DNA from: CAYVQE01 sp964633205
Lineage (GTDB): Bacteria > Myxococcota > B64-G9
Reading direction: 5' to 3'
DNA length: 13,102 nucleotides
Assembly (NCBI GenBank): GCA_964633205.1
Contig: CAZWFN010000162.1
Span: forward strand, 1 to 13,102
This document shows positions 1-9,848 of the stretch, piece after piece. Below the pieces are notes generated by a model. It was given only the letters and a program-made list of their open reading frames with translations, was not told where the DNA came from and did no database searches. Position 1 is the stretch's first letter, and each line of letters begins with the position of its first letter. The translations under genes were made by a program, and so were the position numbers.

Positions 1-284
1 GCGGCTGGGGGCGGCTCGACCGCCGGGGCGGCTGCCCCGGCCGGTTGCCCGCCGGCGCCGGCGGACGTCGCCGGCGCTGCGGGGCGCGGCTCGGCCGCCG
101 GGCCCAGCGCATAGGCCAGCGCACCCAGCACCAGGCCTCCGGCCAGTCCGGCCAGCGCCCCCCGGTGCCACCAGCCGGGCTGCTCGATCTCGAGCTCCTC
201 CGGCTCGGGAGCGGTCATGCGCCCTATGAAACCCTCGACCAGCTCCTCGGCACAGAAGGTATCGATCGCCAGAGCCTCGTTCAT
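1..284 (-). CDS. Partial single-pass membrane protein, N-terminal 94 residues
   Basis: The reading frame is open from the ATG at 284-282 to the left edge, so the C-terminus lies outside the window. The start is set by a perfect AGGAGG at 296-291, six bases upstream; an in-frame ATG at 299-297 overlaps that site and is less likely. Residues 1-40 are acidic and presumably cytoplasmic. Residues about 42-60 form an Ala/Gly/Leu-rich helix (GALAGLAGGLVLGALAYAL) that reads as one membrane span. After it comes a Pro/Ala/Gly-rich, low-complexity stretch that looks like an extracytoplasmic linker. This layout (short acidic N-terminus, one span, Pro/Ala linker) resembles anti-sigma-factor-like or TonB-like proteins, but no diagnostic motif is visible and I assign no function. 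A promoter just upstream (309-336) suggests a first gene of its own transcript, divergent from the cNMP-domain gene. Confidence 0.75.
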   Translation of the reverse strand, partial: MNEALAIDTFCAEELVEGFIGRMTAPEPEELEIEQPGWWHRGALAGLAGGLVLGALAYALGPAAEPRPAAPATSAGAGGQPAGAAAPAVEPPPA

Positions 285-308
285 CTCGGTCCTCCTCATG
301 GCTGGCCT

Positions 309-336
309 ATTATAATGCAAGAACCAAACCATCCAA
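309..336 (-). promoter_or_regulatory. Candidate sigma70-type promoter for the left-edge membrane protein gene
   Basis: On the minus strand a perfect -10 TATAAT (314-309) lies 16 bases from TTGGAT (336-331), a 4/6 match to TTGACA. Transcription would begin near 302, giving a short leader of about 18 bases that contains the AGGAGG ribosome-binding site. The AT-rich patch stands out in GC-rich surroundings. The -35 match and the 16-base spacing are imperfect, so this is an inference from sequence only. Confidence 0.45.
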
Positions 337-370
337 CCGGCGTGCCAGACGATCGGGAGGCGTTGCCCGC

Positions 371-401
371 CATAATAAAATACCTTCTCAAAAACAGAAG
401 G
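371..401 (-). terminator. Orphan intrinsic terminator-like hairpin, minus strand
   Basis: Positions 383-388 (CCTTCT) and 396-401 (AGAAGG) form a perfect 6-bp stem with a 7-base loop. Read on the minus strand, the stem is followed at once by TATTTTATTATG (382-371), a T-rich tail. The plus strand has no T-tract after the stem. No convincing minus-strand gene ends here: the nearest minus frame (about 388-624) is an Arg/Ala-rich shadow. The stem is short, so it may be a weak terminator or chance, but the T-rich tail is unusual in this GC-rich DNA. Confidence 0.4.
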
Positions 402-656
402 CTATGGTCACAGGCGGCGCCCGTTCAGCGATCGGCCGCTGGATGGCCTCAGCGCGCGGCGGTGCGCGGCGGCCGCAGCAGGGCCGCTCCTGGGTCCGAA
501 CGCACCCGCCCTGGGTCGGCTGGAACCTGCCGGTGGCTGCGAGCCGCGTTGACGCCGCGGCCCGGCCGTGCGAGCATCGCCCCGATCCCCCGGCAGTAGG
601 TTGGCGCTGGTATCGTTCGCCCACCGGAACCCTTTTCCAAATGAGGAGGCTGCACC
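402..656. other. GC-rich gap upstream of the cNMP-domain gene, no supported gene
   Basis: This is the rest of the 285-656 gap, beyond the promoter at 309-336 and the hairpin at 371-401. All reading frames crossing it give Arg/Ala/Pro-rich low-complexity translations with no domain-like pattern, so I call no protein. On the plus strand an extended -10-like TGGTATCGT (608-616) would give a leader of about 34 bases for the gene at 657, but it has no recognisable -35. A TTGACG at 549-554 has no good -10 at the right distance. The minus strand could carry a structured RNA ending at the hairpin at 371-401; I could not match it to 6S RNA, RNase P RNA, SRP RNA or tmRNA by eye. Confidence 0.4.
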
Positions 657-1094
657 ATGGACATCGATCAAACCCTGCGGTTCTTCTCCAACGCGCGTTT
701 TTTGCGCATGCTCGATTCGGCCGGCCGGCGGCGGTTGCTCGATGCGGCCGAGGCCCGGACCTACGCCGATGGCGATACCGTGATGGCCGAGGGCGAGCCC
801 GGCGACGCCTTGTTCATCATCGTCAACGGCATCGCCAGCGTGGTGGCCGACGATCTGGGCAGCGAGAAGGAGGTGGCCGAGCTGACCGATGGCGCCTTCT
901 TCGGCGAGATGGGGGTGATCACCGACCAGCCCCGCTCGGCCACGGTGCGCGCCCGCGGTGATCTGTCGCTGCTGCGCATCCCCAAGCAGGCGGTGCGCGC
1001 CATCCTCGAGGACTACCCCAAGGTCAAAGAGGTGGTGGCCAAGATCGGCCTGGCGCGCACCGAGGACACCATGGGCAAGATGCTCGAGGACTGA
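657..1094 (+). CDS. Stand-alone cyclic nucleotide-binding (cNMP) domain protein
   Basis: This 145-residue protein is essentially one CRP/PKA-type cNMP-binding beta-roll with a short C-terminal helix. The early strands and the G-E-x-G-D turn (residues 46-50, EGEPGD) match the family. The phosphate-binding cassette runs over residues 82-97 (FGEMGVITDQPRSATV). It keeps the Glu (E84) that contacts the ribose 2'-OH and the Arg (R93) that contacts the cyclic phosphate, so ligand binding is plausible; which nucleotide cannot be told. There is no helix-turn-helix after the domain, so it is not a CRP-type transcription factor, and there is no kinase or channel part. The likely role is a small cytoplasmic sensor acting on a partner. 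The start is fixed by AGGAGG at 644-649, seven bases before ATG. Its 3' end faces the gene at 1123-1716, with 28 bases between. Confidence 0.93.
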   Translation: MDIDQTLRFFSNARFLRMLDSAGRRRLLDAAEARTYADGDTVMAEGEPGDALFIIVNGIASVVADDLGSEKEVAELTDGAFFGEMGVITDQPRSATVRARGDLSLLRIPKQAVRAILEDYPKVKEVVAKIGLARTEDTMGKMLED

Positions 1095-1122
1095 GCGGCG
1101 CCGCTGCCGGTGGCCGGGGTGC

Positions 1123-1716
1123 TCAGAGGGCGGCCTCGAGCTCGCCGGCCTGCTGGCGCAGGTCGGCGTCCGCGGCCGTCTGGCCGATGGTGCGCAGCCG
1201 CTCCTTGAGGCTGGCGCGGCGCGGCACCTTGGCCGTGGTGGCCAGCAGCTGGTTCATCCGGCCGACCGCCTTGAGGATCAGCTCCTCGTCCGGGTGCTCG
1301 ACCACCCGCACCAGCACTTCCCAGTCGTCCGGCAGGCCGAACTGGCCGACCATGTCGTCGATCGCCGCTTGCAGCGAGCGGGGGTCGCCGGCGTCGACCA
1401 CCGCCCGGATCAGCTTCAGCCGCGAGGCCGAGCGGGCGGCGTTCTTGGGGATGCGGCCGTTGCCCTTGCGCCGCTGGCTGGACTTGCCCTCGTCGGCCGG
1501 CTTGGCTTCTTCGGGCGGGGCCTCGCGGTTGGGCTTCTTGATCAGCTCGCCGGCCATCCCCTGGTCGAATAGCCGATTCAGATCGGCCTTGTACTTGTCG
1601 TACCGGGTGGAGTGCCCGCGCACCTCGTTCTTGTTCCGGCCGCCCTTGCGCCGCCCGGAAGACCCCTCGCGCTTGCGATCGATCTCGCGCCAGCTGGGCC
1701 TGTCGTAGCCTGCCAT
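1123..1716 (-). CDS. Conserved-type hypothetical protein, 197 residues
   Basis: I do not recognise a named family. The chosen ATG (1716-1714) has AGGAG at 1726-1722, four bases upstream. The longer frame up to 1830 adds 38 residues but would start upstream of the candidate transcription start, so I reject it. Residues 1-45 are strongly basic (RKREGSSGRRKGGRNKNE) and begin with a MAGYDRPSWREIDRKRE block of a style I associate, from memory only, with myxobacterial hypothetical proteins. A charged, Pro/Glu/Lys-rich linker follows at about 60-90. The rest, about 92-197, is helical and ends in a HEAT-like pattern (VVEHPDEELILKAVGRMNQLL). The basic head could bind nucleic acid and the helical tail could bind a partner, but both are inference. 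There is no signal peptide or membrane span, so it is presumably cytoplasmic. It has its own promoter at 1796-1824. Confidence 0.8.
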   Translation of the reverse strand: MAGYDRPSWREIDRKREGSSGRRKGGRNKNEVRGHSTRYDKYKADLNRLFDQGMAGELIKKPNREAPPEEAKPADEGKSSQRRKGNGRIPKNAARSASRLKLIRAVVDAGDPRSLQAAIDDMVGQFGLPDDWEVLVRVVEHPDEELILKAVGRMNQLLATTAKVPRRASLKERLRTIGQTAADADLRQQAGELEAAL

Positions 1717-1795
1717 GCGTGCTCCTTGTTCACTTACTGCCTGCACTGATGCTCTTGCTGTTGTAGGTACTGCTGGATTGTTCCCCCAAGGTTTA

Positions 1796-1824
1796 TTAAT
1801 AGGTTCTAGCCGCCGCAGCGTCAA
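1796..1824 (-). promoter_or_regulatory. Candidate sigma70-type promoter for the 1123-1716 gene
   Basis: On the minus strand TTGACG (1824-1819, 5/6 match) is followed after 17 bases by TATTAA (1801-1796, 4/6 match) in an AT-rich island. The start point would be near 1789, leaving a leader of about 70 bases before the ATG at 1716. The spacing and the AT-rich -10 are good support; no regulator site is obvious. Confidence 0.5.
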
Positions 1825-1930
1825 CCCCAATCGGTCCGATTTCCGCCGCCCGCCTGGACCACCCCGATCGAACCCCGCCGCGGTCGCCCCGGCCTGCCGG
1901 CCCCGCCCCCGGGCGGCGGCTGCGTCCGGG

Positions 1931-1960
1931 TTGACAGCCTGGAAAGCGGGTCGGTAGGAT
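1931..1960 (+). promoter_or_regulatory. Sigma70-type promoter for the large MYXO-CTERM protein gene
   Basis: A perfect -35 TTGACA (1931-1936) is followed after 18 bases by TAGGAT (1955-1960, 4/6 match to TATAAT, with the key T-A...A-T positions kept). Transcription should start near 1967, giving a leader of about 83 bases ahead of the ATG at 2050. This is the best promoter match on the plus strand of the window. Confidence 0.65.
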
Positions 1961-1971
1961 GATGGCCTTCA

Positions 1972-1990
1972 CCGGTCCGAACACGACCGG
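1972..1990. repeat. Inverted repeat just downstream of the predicted transcription start
   Basis: CCGGTC (1972-1977) and GACCGG (1985-1990) are perfect complements around a 7-base spacer CGAACAC. The element begins about five bases after the predicted start point of the 2050 gene. It could be an operator for a dimeric regulator or a hairpin in the 5' leader. A 6-bp palindrome of this GC content can also arise by chance. Confidence 0.35.
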
Positions 1991-2049
1991 AGGCGGGGTC
2001 ATTTCGAGGTCAAAGCGACCGAACAGTCCTAGCGAGGAGGAGCCTTTCG

Positions 2050-5529
<3,480 letters not shown>

Positions 5530-5561
5530 GCGCCGAACAGCCCGAAGCCCGAGCAGCACTC

Positions 5562-5601
5562 AACCCCTCCCGCCCCGAAAGGGCGGGAGGGGTTTTTTCT
5601 T
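5562..5601 (+). terminator. Strong intrinsic terminator after the large surface protein gene
   Basis: A perfect 12-bp GC stem is formed by 5564-5575 (CCCCTCCCGCCC) and 5581-5592 (GGGCGGGAGGGG) with loop CGAAA, followed by TTTTTTCTT (5593-5601). AA at 5562-5563 can pair with the first Ts. It lies 32 bases after the stop codon and separates this gene from mfd. Confidence 0.96.
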
Positions 5602-5627
5602 GACGAGCGCGGTGGCGGTGCTGCAAA
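5600..5627 (+). promoter_or_regulatory. Weak candidate promoter for mfd
   Basis: TTGACG (5600-5605, 5/6) overlaps the end of the terminator T-tract and is followed after 16 bases by TGCAAA (5622-5627, 3/6). It is the only promoter-like pair in the 45 bases between terminator and mfd start. Because the terminator should block read-through, mfd needs a promoter here, but the -10 is poor. Confidence 0.3.
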
Positions 5628-5645
5628 AACCGCCCGGGAGCGCGC

Positions 5646-8600
5646 ATGGCCCATCCGTTCCAACAGCTGCTCGACCGGCTCGGCCGCGAGCATCGGGTGC
5701 CGGTCGCGGGCGTGGTGAGCGCCGCCCGGCCCTGGCTGGCGGCCCGGCTGGCCACCGGCCCGGCCGCCCCCGGCGGCCCGCTGCTGTGGTTGGTGGCCGA
5801 CGAGCCACGGGCCGAGCAGGCCCAGGCCGCTTGCCGCTTCTACCTGGGCGCCGACCCGCCCGAGCGCACCGATCCCTTCGCCTCGGCCTGGAGCGCCTTC
5901 CCGCTACACCAGCTGTCGCCCTACGACGACCTGTCGCCCGACCGCGAGGCCACCGGCGAACGCCAGGCGCTGCTGTTCCGGCTGCTGCAAGGCGAGAGCC
6001 CGGCGCTGATCGTGGCCTCGGTGCCGGCGCTGATGCGCCGGGTGATCGATCGGGCCAGCCTGGACTCGGCCAGCCGGCTGGTGCTCACCGGCCAGACGCT
6101 GGACCAGTCCGAGCTGGCCCGCTGGCTGGTGCGCGCCGGCTACCTGAACGCGCCGCTGGTCGAACAGCCCGGCACCTTCGCCAGCCGCGGCTTCATCCTG
6201 GACGTGTTCAGCCCGCTGCTGCCGCGGCCGGTACGGCTGGAGTGGTTCGGCGACGAGATCGAGGCCATGCGCACCTTCGATCCCGACACCCAGCGCACCG
6301 CCGATCCGCTCGAGTCGCTCTACCTGGGCCCGGTGAGCGAGATCATCCAGGATCCGGCTTCGACCGAACGCGCCCTGGCCGAGGTCGACGCGCTGGGCGC
6401 CGCGCTCGACGCCGCCTCCCACAAGCTGCTGGCCCACCGGCGCAACCTGAAGGAGGGCCTGCGCTATTTCGGCATCGAGGCCCTGCTGCCGGCTTTTCAT
6501 CCCGAGTTGAGCAGCCTGTTCGAATACCTGCCCACCGGCACCCGGCTGCTGCTCGACGATCCCGGCGAGCTGGCGGCAGCGGCCGACCGCGGCTGGCAGC
6601 GGGTGGTCGCGGCCCACGCCGAGGCCCGCGACAACGGCGAGCTGGTGTTTCCACCCGAACGCCTGCTGCTGGATCCGCAAGAGCTCGGGGTCCGGCTGCA
6701 GGACCGGCCCGGGATCACGGTGGGTGCGGCCGAGCACACCACCGAGCCGGTGGCGCTGGACTGCCAGGACATCGGCCCCCTGCGCCAACAGATCCGCGAG
6801 GCCCGGGCCGAGCAGGATCCGCTGGCGCCGCTGAGCGCCCGGCTCAAGGACTGGCACCAGCGCGGCACCCGGACCGTGATCGCCGCCGCGCGTCCCGGCC
6901 GCGGCCGCCAGCTGCAGCGCATGCTGCAGGATCGCGGCCTGGCGGTGCGGCTGGAGGCCGAGCCCTTCGACCTGCACTGGCTGCAGCAGCACACCCCCAA
7001 CCTCTACGCCCGCATCGCGCCGGGAGAGCTGCCGGCCGGGTTCGTCTGCCCGGTCGAGCGCGTCGCCCTGCTGCCGGACGCGGCCGTGTTCGGCCGCTCG
7101 GCCGGCCGCGCCCGCCGCGAACCGCCCGGCCGCCAGGCGTTATCGCTCAAACCAGGCGAGCTGGTGGTGCACCTGGATTTCGGCATCGGTCGCTTCGAGG
7201 GCCTGGTCAAGCTGCAGGTCGGCGGCAGCGAAGCCGATTTCCTCCACCTGGTCTACCGCGACGGCGACAAGCTCTACCTGCCGGTCACCCGAATGAGCCG
7301 CATCGAGCGCTACACCGGCCCCGAGGACTCCGCGCCACCGCTGACCAAGCTGGGCGGCAAGACCTGGGAGCGCACCAAGCAACGCATCCACCAGTCGCTG
7401 CTGGAGATGGCCGACGAGCTGGTTCGGCTAGACGCCCAGCGGCGCAGCCGCCAGGGCCGGGCGGCGGCCAAGCCCGACGAGACCTACGCCGCGCTCGAGG
7501 CCTCCTTTCCCTATGAGGAGACCCGCGATCAGCAGCAGGCCATCACCGAGGTGCTCCGGGACATGGAGCGGCCCCGCTGCATGGACCGGCTGGTCTGCGG
7601 CGACGTGGGCTTCGGCAAGACCGAGGTGGCCATCCGGGCCGCCACCCTGACCGCCCTGTCCGGGCGCCAGACCCTGGTGCTGGTGCCGACGACCGTGCTG
7701 GGCCTGCAGCACCTGGCCACCTTCCGCGACCGGTTGGCCGCCTTCGCCATCCGGGTGGGCATGTTGTCGCGCTTGGCCTCGCGCCGCGAGCAGGCTGAGC
7801 TGATCGCCGCGCTCAACGCCGGCCGGCTCGACGTGCTGATCGGCACCCACCGCCTGCTGGCCGACGATGTCCGCCCGCCCGATCTGGGGCTTCTGATCAT
7901 CGACGAGGAGCACCGCTTCGGGGTGCGCCACAAGGAACAGCTCAAGCGGCTGCGCTCCGAGGTCGACGTGCTGACCATGACCGCCACGCCGCTGCCGCGC
8001 ACGCTGCAGATGGCGCTGCACGGGCTGCGCGACATCAGCGTCATTCGCACCCCGCCGCCCGGCCGCCGCGGCATCCGCACCTTCATCACCCGCTTCTCGT
8101 CGCGGGTCATCCAGGAGGCCATCCGCCGCGAGCGGGCCCGGGGTGGGCAGGTGTTCTTCGTGCACAACGCGGTGCGCTCGCTCGAGGCCATGCAGCGTTT
8201 CCTCGAGCGCGAGGTCCCCGAGGCGCGGCTGGCGGTGGCCCACGGTCAGATGGGCGAGCGCAAGCTGGAGCGGGTCATGACCGCCTTCGTGGCCCACCGG
8301 GTCGACGTGCTGCTGTCGACCTCGATCATCGAGTCCGGGCTGGACATTCCGACGGCCAATACGGTCATCGTCAACCGGGCCGACATGTTCGGCCTGGCCC
8401 AGCTCTACCAGATCCGGGGTCGGGTGGGCCGCAGCGCCGAGCGGGCCTACGCCTACTTCCTGGTTCCCGGGCTCGACGCCGTCACCGCCGATGCCCGCAA
8501 GCGTCTCGAGGCGCTGGCCGATCACAGCGAGGTGGGCGACGGCTACCAGATCGCCAGCCGCGACCTCGAGATCCGCGGCGCCGGCAACCTGCTCGGCCGG

Positions 8601-9152
8601 GCCCAGTCGGGCCACATCAAGGCGGTGGGCTTCGATCTCTACAACCGCTTGCTGGAGCGGGCGGTGATGGAGATCCGCGGCCAGGCCGACCAGTCCGGCC
8701 CGGATCCGGAGATCAAGCTGCCGGTGCCCGGCTATCTGCCCGAGGGCTACCTGCCCGAGATGGAGCAGCGGCTCGACTTCTACGCCCGGCTCAGCCGGGC
8801 CGAGGACGAGCAGCAGGTCTACGCCATCGAGCAGGAGCTGGCCGATCGTTTCGGGCCACTACCGCCCGAGGCGCAGAACACCATCGAGCTGGCCGCGCTC
8901 AAGACCCACCTGCGCCAGGCCGGAGTGACCGAGCTGTCGCTGCGCGCCGGGGCGCTGCAGCTGGCGTTCGATCCCGGCGCCGCGGGCTTCGATCCGGCAC
9001 CGCTGGTGCAGCTGGTCTCGGAGCAATCCGAACGGGCCCGGCTGGATCCCGCCGGCAGCCTGGTGGTGCAGCTCGATCCAGAGCAGCGCGGCGATCCGCT
9101 GCCCTCCGCGCGGGCGGTAGCGGCCCGGCTGGCCAACCTGGTCAGGACGTGA
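5646..9152 (+). CDS. mfd: Transcription-repair coupling factor Mfd
   Basis: Mfd is a cytoplasmic DNA translocase that removes RNA polymerase stalled at DNA lesions and recruits UvrA for nucleotide excision repair. This 1168-residue copy is full length (E. coli Mfd has 1148). Seen in order: the UvrB-homology N-terminus, including LSPYDDLSPDREATGER and the GTFASRGFILDVF block; the CarD-like RNA polymerase interaction domain from about 502 to 557 (KPGELVVHLDFGIGRFEGL to MSRIERYTG); helicase motif I GDVGFGKTE (652-660); motif II DEEH (753-756); TATPLPRT; motif V/VI IIESGLDIPTANT and QIRGRVGRS; the translocation TRG motif with RGAGNLLG (977-984); and the C-terminal TRCF domain to the end. The start has GGGAG at 5636-5640. 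Its stop overlaps the end of the convergent PilZ gene by 11 bases. No key motif is missing. Confidence 0.98.
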   Translation: MAHPFQQLLDRLGREHRVPVAGVVSAARPWLAARLATGPAAPGGPLLWLVADEPRAEQAQAACRFYLGADPPERTDPFASAWSAFPLHQLSPYDDLSPDREATGERQALLFRLLQGESPALIVASVPALMRRVIDRASLDSASRLVLTGQTLDQSELARWLVRAGYLNAPLVEQPGTFASRGFILDVFSPLLPRPVRLEWFGDEIEAMRTFDPDTQRTADPLESLYLGPVSEIIQDPASTERALAEVDALGAALDAASHKLLAHRRNLKEGLRYFGIEALLPAFHPELSSLFEYLPTGTRLLLDDPGELAAAADRGWQRVVAAHAEARDNGELVFPPERLLLDPQELGVRLQDRPGITVGAAEHTTEPVALDCQDIGPLRQQIREARAEQDPLAPLSARLKDWHQRGTRTVIAAARPGRGRQLQRMLQDRGLAVRLEAEPFDLHWLQQHTPNLYARIAPGELPAGFVCPVERVALLPDAAVFGRSAGRARREPPGRQALSLKPGELVVHLDFGIGRFEGLVKLQVGGSEADFLHLVYRDGDKLYLPVTRMSRIERYTGPEDSAPPLTKLGGKTWERTKQRIHQSLLEMADELVRLDAQRRSRQGRAAAKPDETYAALEASFPYEETRDQQQAITEVLRDMERPRCMDRLVCGDVGFGKTEVAIRAATLTALSGRQTLVLVPTTVLGLQHLATFRDRLAAFAIRVGMLSRLASRREQAELIAALNAGRLDVLIGTHRLLADDVRPPDLGLLIIDEEHRFGVRHKEQLKRLRSEVDVLTMTATPLPRTLQMALHGLRDISVIRTPPPGRRGIRTFITRFSSRVIQEAIRRERARGGQVFFVHNAVRSLEAMQRFLEREVPEARLAVAHGQMGERKLERVMTAFVAHRVDVLLSTSIIESGLDIPTANTVIVNRADMFGLAQLYQIRGRVGRSAERAYAYFLVPGLDAVTADARKRLEALADHSEVGDGYQIASRDLEIRGAGNLLGRAQSGHIKAVGFDLYNRLLERAVMEIRGQADQSGPDPEIKLPVPGYLPEGYLPEMEQRLDFYARLSRAEDEQQVYAIEQELADRFGPLPPEAQNTIELAALKTHLRQAGVTELSLRAGALQLAFDPGAAGFDPAPLVQLVSEQSERARLDPAGSLVVQLDPEQRGDPLPSARAVAARLANLVRT

Positions 9153-9822
9153 TCTCTTCGAAGCCGGGGCCCTGGGGCGGCCGCGGGGTGGCCAGGGACA
9201 GCCGCCGCACCAAGCTGTCGAGCTTCTGGCGCGCCGGTCCCCCGGCTTGGTCGAAGCGCACCCCGAAGCCGCGGCCGGGCTGGCGCCAGACCACCTGGCT
9301 GGGCAGATCGATGGCCGTGACCTCGCCCGGCGGATAGAGCTTTACCAGTATTTGCGTTCCGATGGCGGGGGGTTGGGCCGAATCGATGAACAGGCCGCCG
9401 GTCGAGATGTTGCGGGTGTAGTCGACCACGAAGTCGGTGCTCGAGCGGTAGGTCACCTTCATGGTGGTGGCATAGCGCTGCTGCCGCCGGGCGCGCGGGC
9501 CTTCCGGCGCGGTCGGCAGCAGCGAGCCCAGCAGGTGTTCGCGCTTTTCGGCCTCGGACGGCAGCAGGCCGACACCCATTTGATTCCGCCCGCCGGTCGT
9601 GCCGCGGCACCACAGCACCACCCCGCGCAGCCGGTGCCGCTCGGCCGCCCCGCCGATGACCACCTCGAGTTCGACCAGATCGTCTTCAGCGAGCAGCTCG
9701 GCGGTCTCGATCAGCAGACCCCCGTGCGGAAAATCGGACAGGTAGCGATTGGACAGCTCCTCGCGATCCCGCAGCTCGACGCTTACTCTGTGCACGCGTG
9801 CCGCATCCTCTCGCTCGATCAT
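9142..9822 (-). CDS. Tandem PilZ-domain protein (TIGR02266-like second domain)
   Basis: This is a soluble protein of 226 residues from ATG 9822; a TTG at 9828 would add two residues, but ATG has a G-rich Shine-Dalgarno-like run (GGGGGG, 9834-9829) at a good distance. The second domain (about 112-205) is a canonical PilZ. It has R112-x-x-x-R116 and N138-x-S140-x-x-G143, the c-di-GMP-binding signatures, then GLFIDS, GTQILVKLYPPG and a GFGVRF strand, as in the Myxococcus-type TIGR02266 family. The first domain (about 10-98) has the same strand order but an unrecognisable Arg motif, and Pro32 where the Ser should be, so it is probably a non-binding relative. The likely role is a c-di-GMP-responsive adaptor; no output domain is present. 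It lies 26 bases after the RluA-family gene, probably in one operon, although TTGACC-17-TAGCTT (9874-9846) could be an internal promoter. Confidence 0.88.
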   Translation of the reverse strand: MIEREDAARVHRVSVELRDREELSNRYLSDFPHGGLLIETAELLAEDDLVELEVVIGGAAERHRLRGVVLWCRGTTGGRNQMGVGLLPSEAEKREHLLGSLLPTAPEGPRARRQQRYATTMKVTYRSSTDFVVDYTRNISTGGLFIDSAQPPAIGTQILVKLYPPGEVTAIDLPSQVVWRQPGRGFGVRFDQAGGPARQKLDSLVRRLSLATPRPPQGPGFEEITS

Positions 9823-9848
9823 GGCCAACCCCCCGGACCGACATCAAG

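Larger units (their letters stand above)
1717..2049. other. Divergent intergenic region, 333 bases
   Basis: The gap lies between two genes transcribed away from each other. It holds a minus-strand promoter (1796-1824), a plus-strand promoter (1931-1960), an inverted repeat near the plus-strand start point (1972-1990) and the ribosome-binding sites of both genes. About 1825-1930 is plain GC-rich sequence in which I see nothing else. No small ORF here has protein-like composition. Confidence 0.7.

Noticed and set aside
311..316. TATAAT on the plus strand
   Set aside because: No -35 at the right distance upstream on the plus strand; the overlapping minus-strand TATAAT has a better partner and a gene close by.
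45..599. 184-residue plus-strand frame at the left edge
   Set aside because: Arg/Gly/Pro-rich; it crosses the minus-strand membrane gene and the promoter/terminator region, with no sensible start signal.
402..640. 6S, SRP, RNase P or tmRNA identity for the region before the orphan terminator
   Set aside because: I looked for the hallmark conserved stretches of each and found none, so I keep only the weak statement that an RNA might be present.
1095..1104. Perfect 10-base palindrome GCGGCGCCGC between two convergent genes
   Set aside because: No loop and no T-tract on either strand; expected by chance in DNA this rich in GC, so not called a terminator.
5600..7516. 638-residue plus-strand frame over the mfd N-terminal half
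   Set aside because: Arg/Pro/Ala-rich shadow; the mfd frame has all family motifs.
7428..8615. 395-residue minus-strand frame antisense to mfd
   Set aside because: His/Gln/Ala/Gly-rich translation with no motif, opposite a secure gene.
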